Of a DNA stretch of 36,633 nucleotides, positions 34,603-36,633 are shown piece after piece. The stretch covers positions 1-36,633 of the forward strand of contig DYKV01000010.1 in the NCBI GenBank assembly GCA_020722415.1, in the 5' to 3' direction. The position numbers and the translations under genes were made by a program. How positions within the stretch are numbered: the stretch's first letter is position 1; each line of letters starts with the position of its first letter. This stretch comes from Anaerolinea sp. (lineage in GTDB: Bacteria; Chloroflexota; Anaerolineae; Anaerolineales; UBA4823). The notes beneath the pieces were generated by a model that did not search any database, was not told the origin of the DNA, and saw only the letters and a list, made by a program, of their open reading frames with translations.

Positions 34603-36180
34603 TTACGATTGCTCATTATATCGAAAATGTAAATCTCCAACATGTACAAACCAAGGTCGCGATACTAATAACTCCATTATTGGACCAGGTGGACAACGGC
34701 GCATAATATTCACAGCGGCATACAGCTCGCTCGCGTGTACATGACCTTGGGGATTAAGCTTGGTTAACTCCCGAACTGCATTTATAACCACTTTTTCAAA
34801 AGGGACATGCTCTTTAATTGTCCGTTCCCAGGCTAAATCAACCCCTTCCGCATCGGGTATCGCAATCGCCATTCGTTCGTCAAATACTGCGTTGATATTT
34901 TGTTTCAGCATCGCTAACACGATCCCGCCATCGGAACCGACTAAAACAGTTCTTACCCATTCTCGCCCGGGCCGCCTGGGTTCTCTTTTGATGATTACCT
35001 CTCCTTGCTTTTTCCCACGTTGAATAGTGATTATGCTGCCGGGTATCAACCCCCGTTTTTCATACCACTCTTTCAATCCATATACATATCCTTTTGGCCG
35101 CACAACCCAAGCCGGGAATCGCTCTCCATTTTCTCCATCAATGATCGTCAGGCGAATGCGCGGCGCCTCATAAGCGGTTGGGAACAACGGACGTATTTGA
35201 GCTGACAGCGGCAGGGTGCCTTCTCGCCAATGCGGATAAATCAGGCTCAATTGCACCTGATCAAGAACGGGCAACTTTTCTGGTACAGGCGATAATTCAT
35301 CGTTGAGTTGCCTTTCTAATTGCAACATCTCTGGGGTTAAGAGTGCGCGGTCTTCTTCCACATCTTGATATTTTAAGTGTAACGGAGTCTCTAATACCCC
35401 GGCGGGTTCCAATCGTCGTAAAAACCACACCACTTCTCCAGCAGTGCCTACCTCATCGAAGCGCGGGTCTTCTTGTAGGGCGTAATTAAGGGAAAATTCT
35501 AACAGTTTCGGGTTTACATTACTGGAGACTTCAATTTGTTCAAGGATCTTTGCTGTAGGTAAAGGACCTCCGCCAGCCATATCTAAGATTGCTTCCGCCA
35601 GATTCAGGTGTCCAACATTGATATCAACTAGCAGGGCTCGCGGGAACCATTTTCCAGCAATTGCCACAAAATCGGAGTGGTCCCTCAATCCTGCTTCGAT
35701 GCGTTTTTTAAGCTCCTCACCATAATCTTCGATAATTTTTTGTAAATCTATAGCAAAAGATTTGTCTTGCTCGGCAGGTAGTGTATTTAAGGGGTGATCC
35801 TCAAGTCCTGCAGCAAATTCCCTTTCCTGTCCATTCTCAAACTCAACTCGGATCACTTCAAATAATCCGAGATCGGGGTTTTTCCCTTCCCGCACATGCA
35901 CAACCTTGCCTTTTTGCCAGTTTAAAGCCGGGAAAACTAGTGCTTGACCACTTGGATAATGCTCTTTTGGAAGATAAATTTGGGCGTCTTGGGCGCGTTG
36001 AGCTTCGAGTGCTATTTTTTCCAGGCGAATTCGTTCATTCAAAAGCACTTCTAGCAGCTCATCCGTTGTTAAAGGTGTTTCTGTATCTAATAAGTAATTA
36101 TATAAGAACTCTATATCTGGTTCTCGAACTTGGAAATTACTCCAATATTCTTCATCGAGCTTTATTGATGCCATCACCAT
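34603..36180 (-). CDS. Large protein of unknown function with possible winged-helix segments
   Basis: A 525-residue soluble protein I cannot assign to a family. Residues about 18-45 (FLYNYLLDTETPLTTDELLE) and a central segment (GGGPLPTAKILEQIEV) look like winged-helix or HARE-type helices. A KGKVVHVREG to VEFENGQEREFAAGL stretch near 85-125 suggests a small beta-barrel. Residues about 330-440 are beta-rich with PGSIITIQRGKKQGEVIIKR, and the C-terminus ends HVGDLHFRYNEQS. No catalytic signature or membrane segment is seen. The start is one of two close ATGs (36180 or 36174); AAGG lies about ten bases before the first. It directly precedes the 143-residue gene, tRNA-Arg and hsp20, and heads the long minus-strand run. 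A nucleic-acid-related role is only a guess. Confidence 0.78.
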   Translation of the reverse strand: MVMASIKLDEEYWSNFQVREPDIEFLYNYLLDTETPLTTDELLEVLLNERIRLEKIALEAQRAQDAQIYLPKEHYPSGQALVFPALNWQKGKVVHVREGKNPDLGLFEVIRVEFENGQEREFAAGLEDHPLNTLPAEQDKSFAIDLQKIIEDYGEELKKRIEAGLRDHSDFVAIAGKWFPRALLVDINVGHLNLAEAILDMAGGGPLPTAKILEQIEVSSNVNPKLLEFSLNYALQEDPRFDEVGTAGEVVWFLRRLEPAGVLETPLHLKYQDVEEDRALLTPEMLQLERQLNDELSPVPEKLPVLDQVQLSLIYPHWREGTLPLSAQIRPLFPTAYEAPRIRLTIIDGENGERFPAWVVRPKGYVYGLKEWYEKRGLIPGSIITIQRGKKQGEVIIKREPRRPGREWVRTVLVGSDGGIVLAMLKQNINAVFDERMAIAIPDAEGVDLAWERTIKEHVPFEKVVINAVRELTKLNPQGHVHASELYAAVNIMRRCPPGPIMELLVSRPWFVHVGDLHFRYNEQS

Positions 36181-36296
36181 AATCAACTTGCCTTATAATA
36201 AGTATGACTGAATCCCTTCAAAATATTTTTTGATTGAATTAATTATACACTATCCAAAAGTCAATAGTCTTGCTTCTTGCATATAAAGGTGGTTCG

Positions 36297-36587
36297 ATGT
36301 CTAAAATAGAATTAAAATCTGTCTTTCACTCAAATAATTTAGTGTTAACCGAATTATTAATGAATATCCTTAAAGAAAATCAAATCCCTTGCTATCTTTC
36401 TCAAGAAGCAGTTGGAAAAGAAATTTATCCGGTGACAATTGGAAAACTCGCTGAAATTGATTTGTTCGTTCCGGTTGGGGTGGCAAAATCGGCTGAAGAG
36501 ATCATTCAAGCGTATCTTTCTGATTCATCTCAGGAAAATTCGCTTTTGAGCTTAGATCATAATTCTTACTTTGACTTAGATCAATGA
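36297..36587 (+). CDS. Small DUF2007-like protein
   Basis: A 96-residue protein from ATG 36297, preceded by AGGTGG at seven bases; a TTG nine codons earlier is less likely. The pattern of residues 5-75 fits the DUF2007 (putative signal-transducing) fold: KSVFHSNNLVLTELLMNILK, then ENQIPCYLSQEAVG, and the closing EIDLFVPVGVAKSAEEIIQA. The C-terminal 20 residues are polar and acidic. In other proteins this domain occurs alone or next to zinc-ribbon segments and has no known biochemical role. It is divergent from the 525-residue gene across a 116-base AT-rich gap. Confidence 0.7.
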   Translation: MSKIELKSVFHSNNLVLTELLMNILKENQIPCYLSQEAVGKEIYPVTIGKLAEIDLFVPVGVAKSAEEIIQAYLSDSSQENSLLSLDHNSYFDLDQ

Positions 36588-36633
36588 AAATATTTTCGAT
36601 CGGAAATAAATTTCGAGATATTTAGAATTTTTG

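Noticed and set aside
35781-36182. 133-residue plus-strand ORF opposite the 525-residue gene
   Set aside because: Opposite-strand shadow; the minus-strand frame is continuous with neighbouring operon genes and has better composition.
1-36633. CRISPR arrays, insertion sequences, prophage or toxin-antitoxin genes
   Set aside because: No spaced direct repeats, no transposase or integrase motifs, and no toxin or antitoxin pair could be recognised on either strand.

Overview
The window looks like ordinary chromosome from a member of the Chloroflexota, most likely class Anaerolineae. This is inferred from gene content and order, not from a search. The pointers are a zinc-type ribosomal protein L28 divergent from an Asp23/FakA/DegV/RecG run (a layout shared with monoderm bacteria), a Ser/Thr kinase carrying a PQQ-type propeller, an Hsp20-Lon pair, AIM24 next to signal peptidase I, and moderate G+C with many TTG/GTG start candidates. 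I see no insertion sequence, prophage, CRISPR array, rRNA or plasmid functions. About 90% of the window is coding.

Layout. 117-5180 (+): a CinA-like protein with a decayed C-terminal domain, an amidohydrolase fused to a CYTH-like domain, an inositol-monophosphatase-family enzyme and an aldo/keto reductase. 5259-6653 (-): adenylosuccinate lyase, convergent with the reductase and divergent from the next cluster. 6761-11242 (+): a phospho-signalling run of PQQ-propeller Ser/Thr kinase, PP2C phosphatase, a small unknown protein, an OmpR-type regulator and a NarL-type regulator, with no histidine kinase. 11349-12940 (-): Ca2+/H+ antiporter and a membrane-anchored SH3 protein. 12978-14084 (+): a second, tail-anchored Ser/Thr kinase. 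14241-14423 (-): rpmB with a clear intrinsic terminator. 14531-22160 (+): Asp23-family protein, FakA-like kinase, two DegV-family proteins (one strongly diverged), RecG, CoaD and a coiled-coil protein. 22321-27640: a mixed block of CDF transporter, short-chain dehydrogenase, C39-like peptidase, acyl-CoA dehydrogenase, signal peptidase I and AIM24 protein. 27861-36180 (-): one long minus-strand run of two unknown proteins, tRNA-Arg(UCU), Hsp20, Lon, a stand-alone receiver, a PHP-AlbA_2 fusion, a GNAT acetyltransferase and a MoaB/Mog protein. 36297-36587 (+): a small DUF2007-like protein.

How the genes may work together. FakA and DegV proteins form the fatty-acid kinase system, which activates free fatty acids as acyl phosphates; the adjacent diverged DegV may be a paralogue with altered binding. 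The kinase and phosphatase at 6761-9546 are likely an antagonistic pair whose targets could include the two co-oriented response regulators. Hsp20 and Lon are a proteostasis pair.

I found no clearly new defence or mobile system. The items most worth a second look are the amidohydrolase-CYTH fusion, the kinase/phosphatase/double-regulator operon, the PHP-AlbA_2 protein, the degenerate DegV and CinA domains, and the unrecognised two-gene pair next to tRNA-Arg. All functional calls rest on reading motifs by eye; no database search was run.
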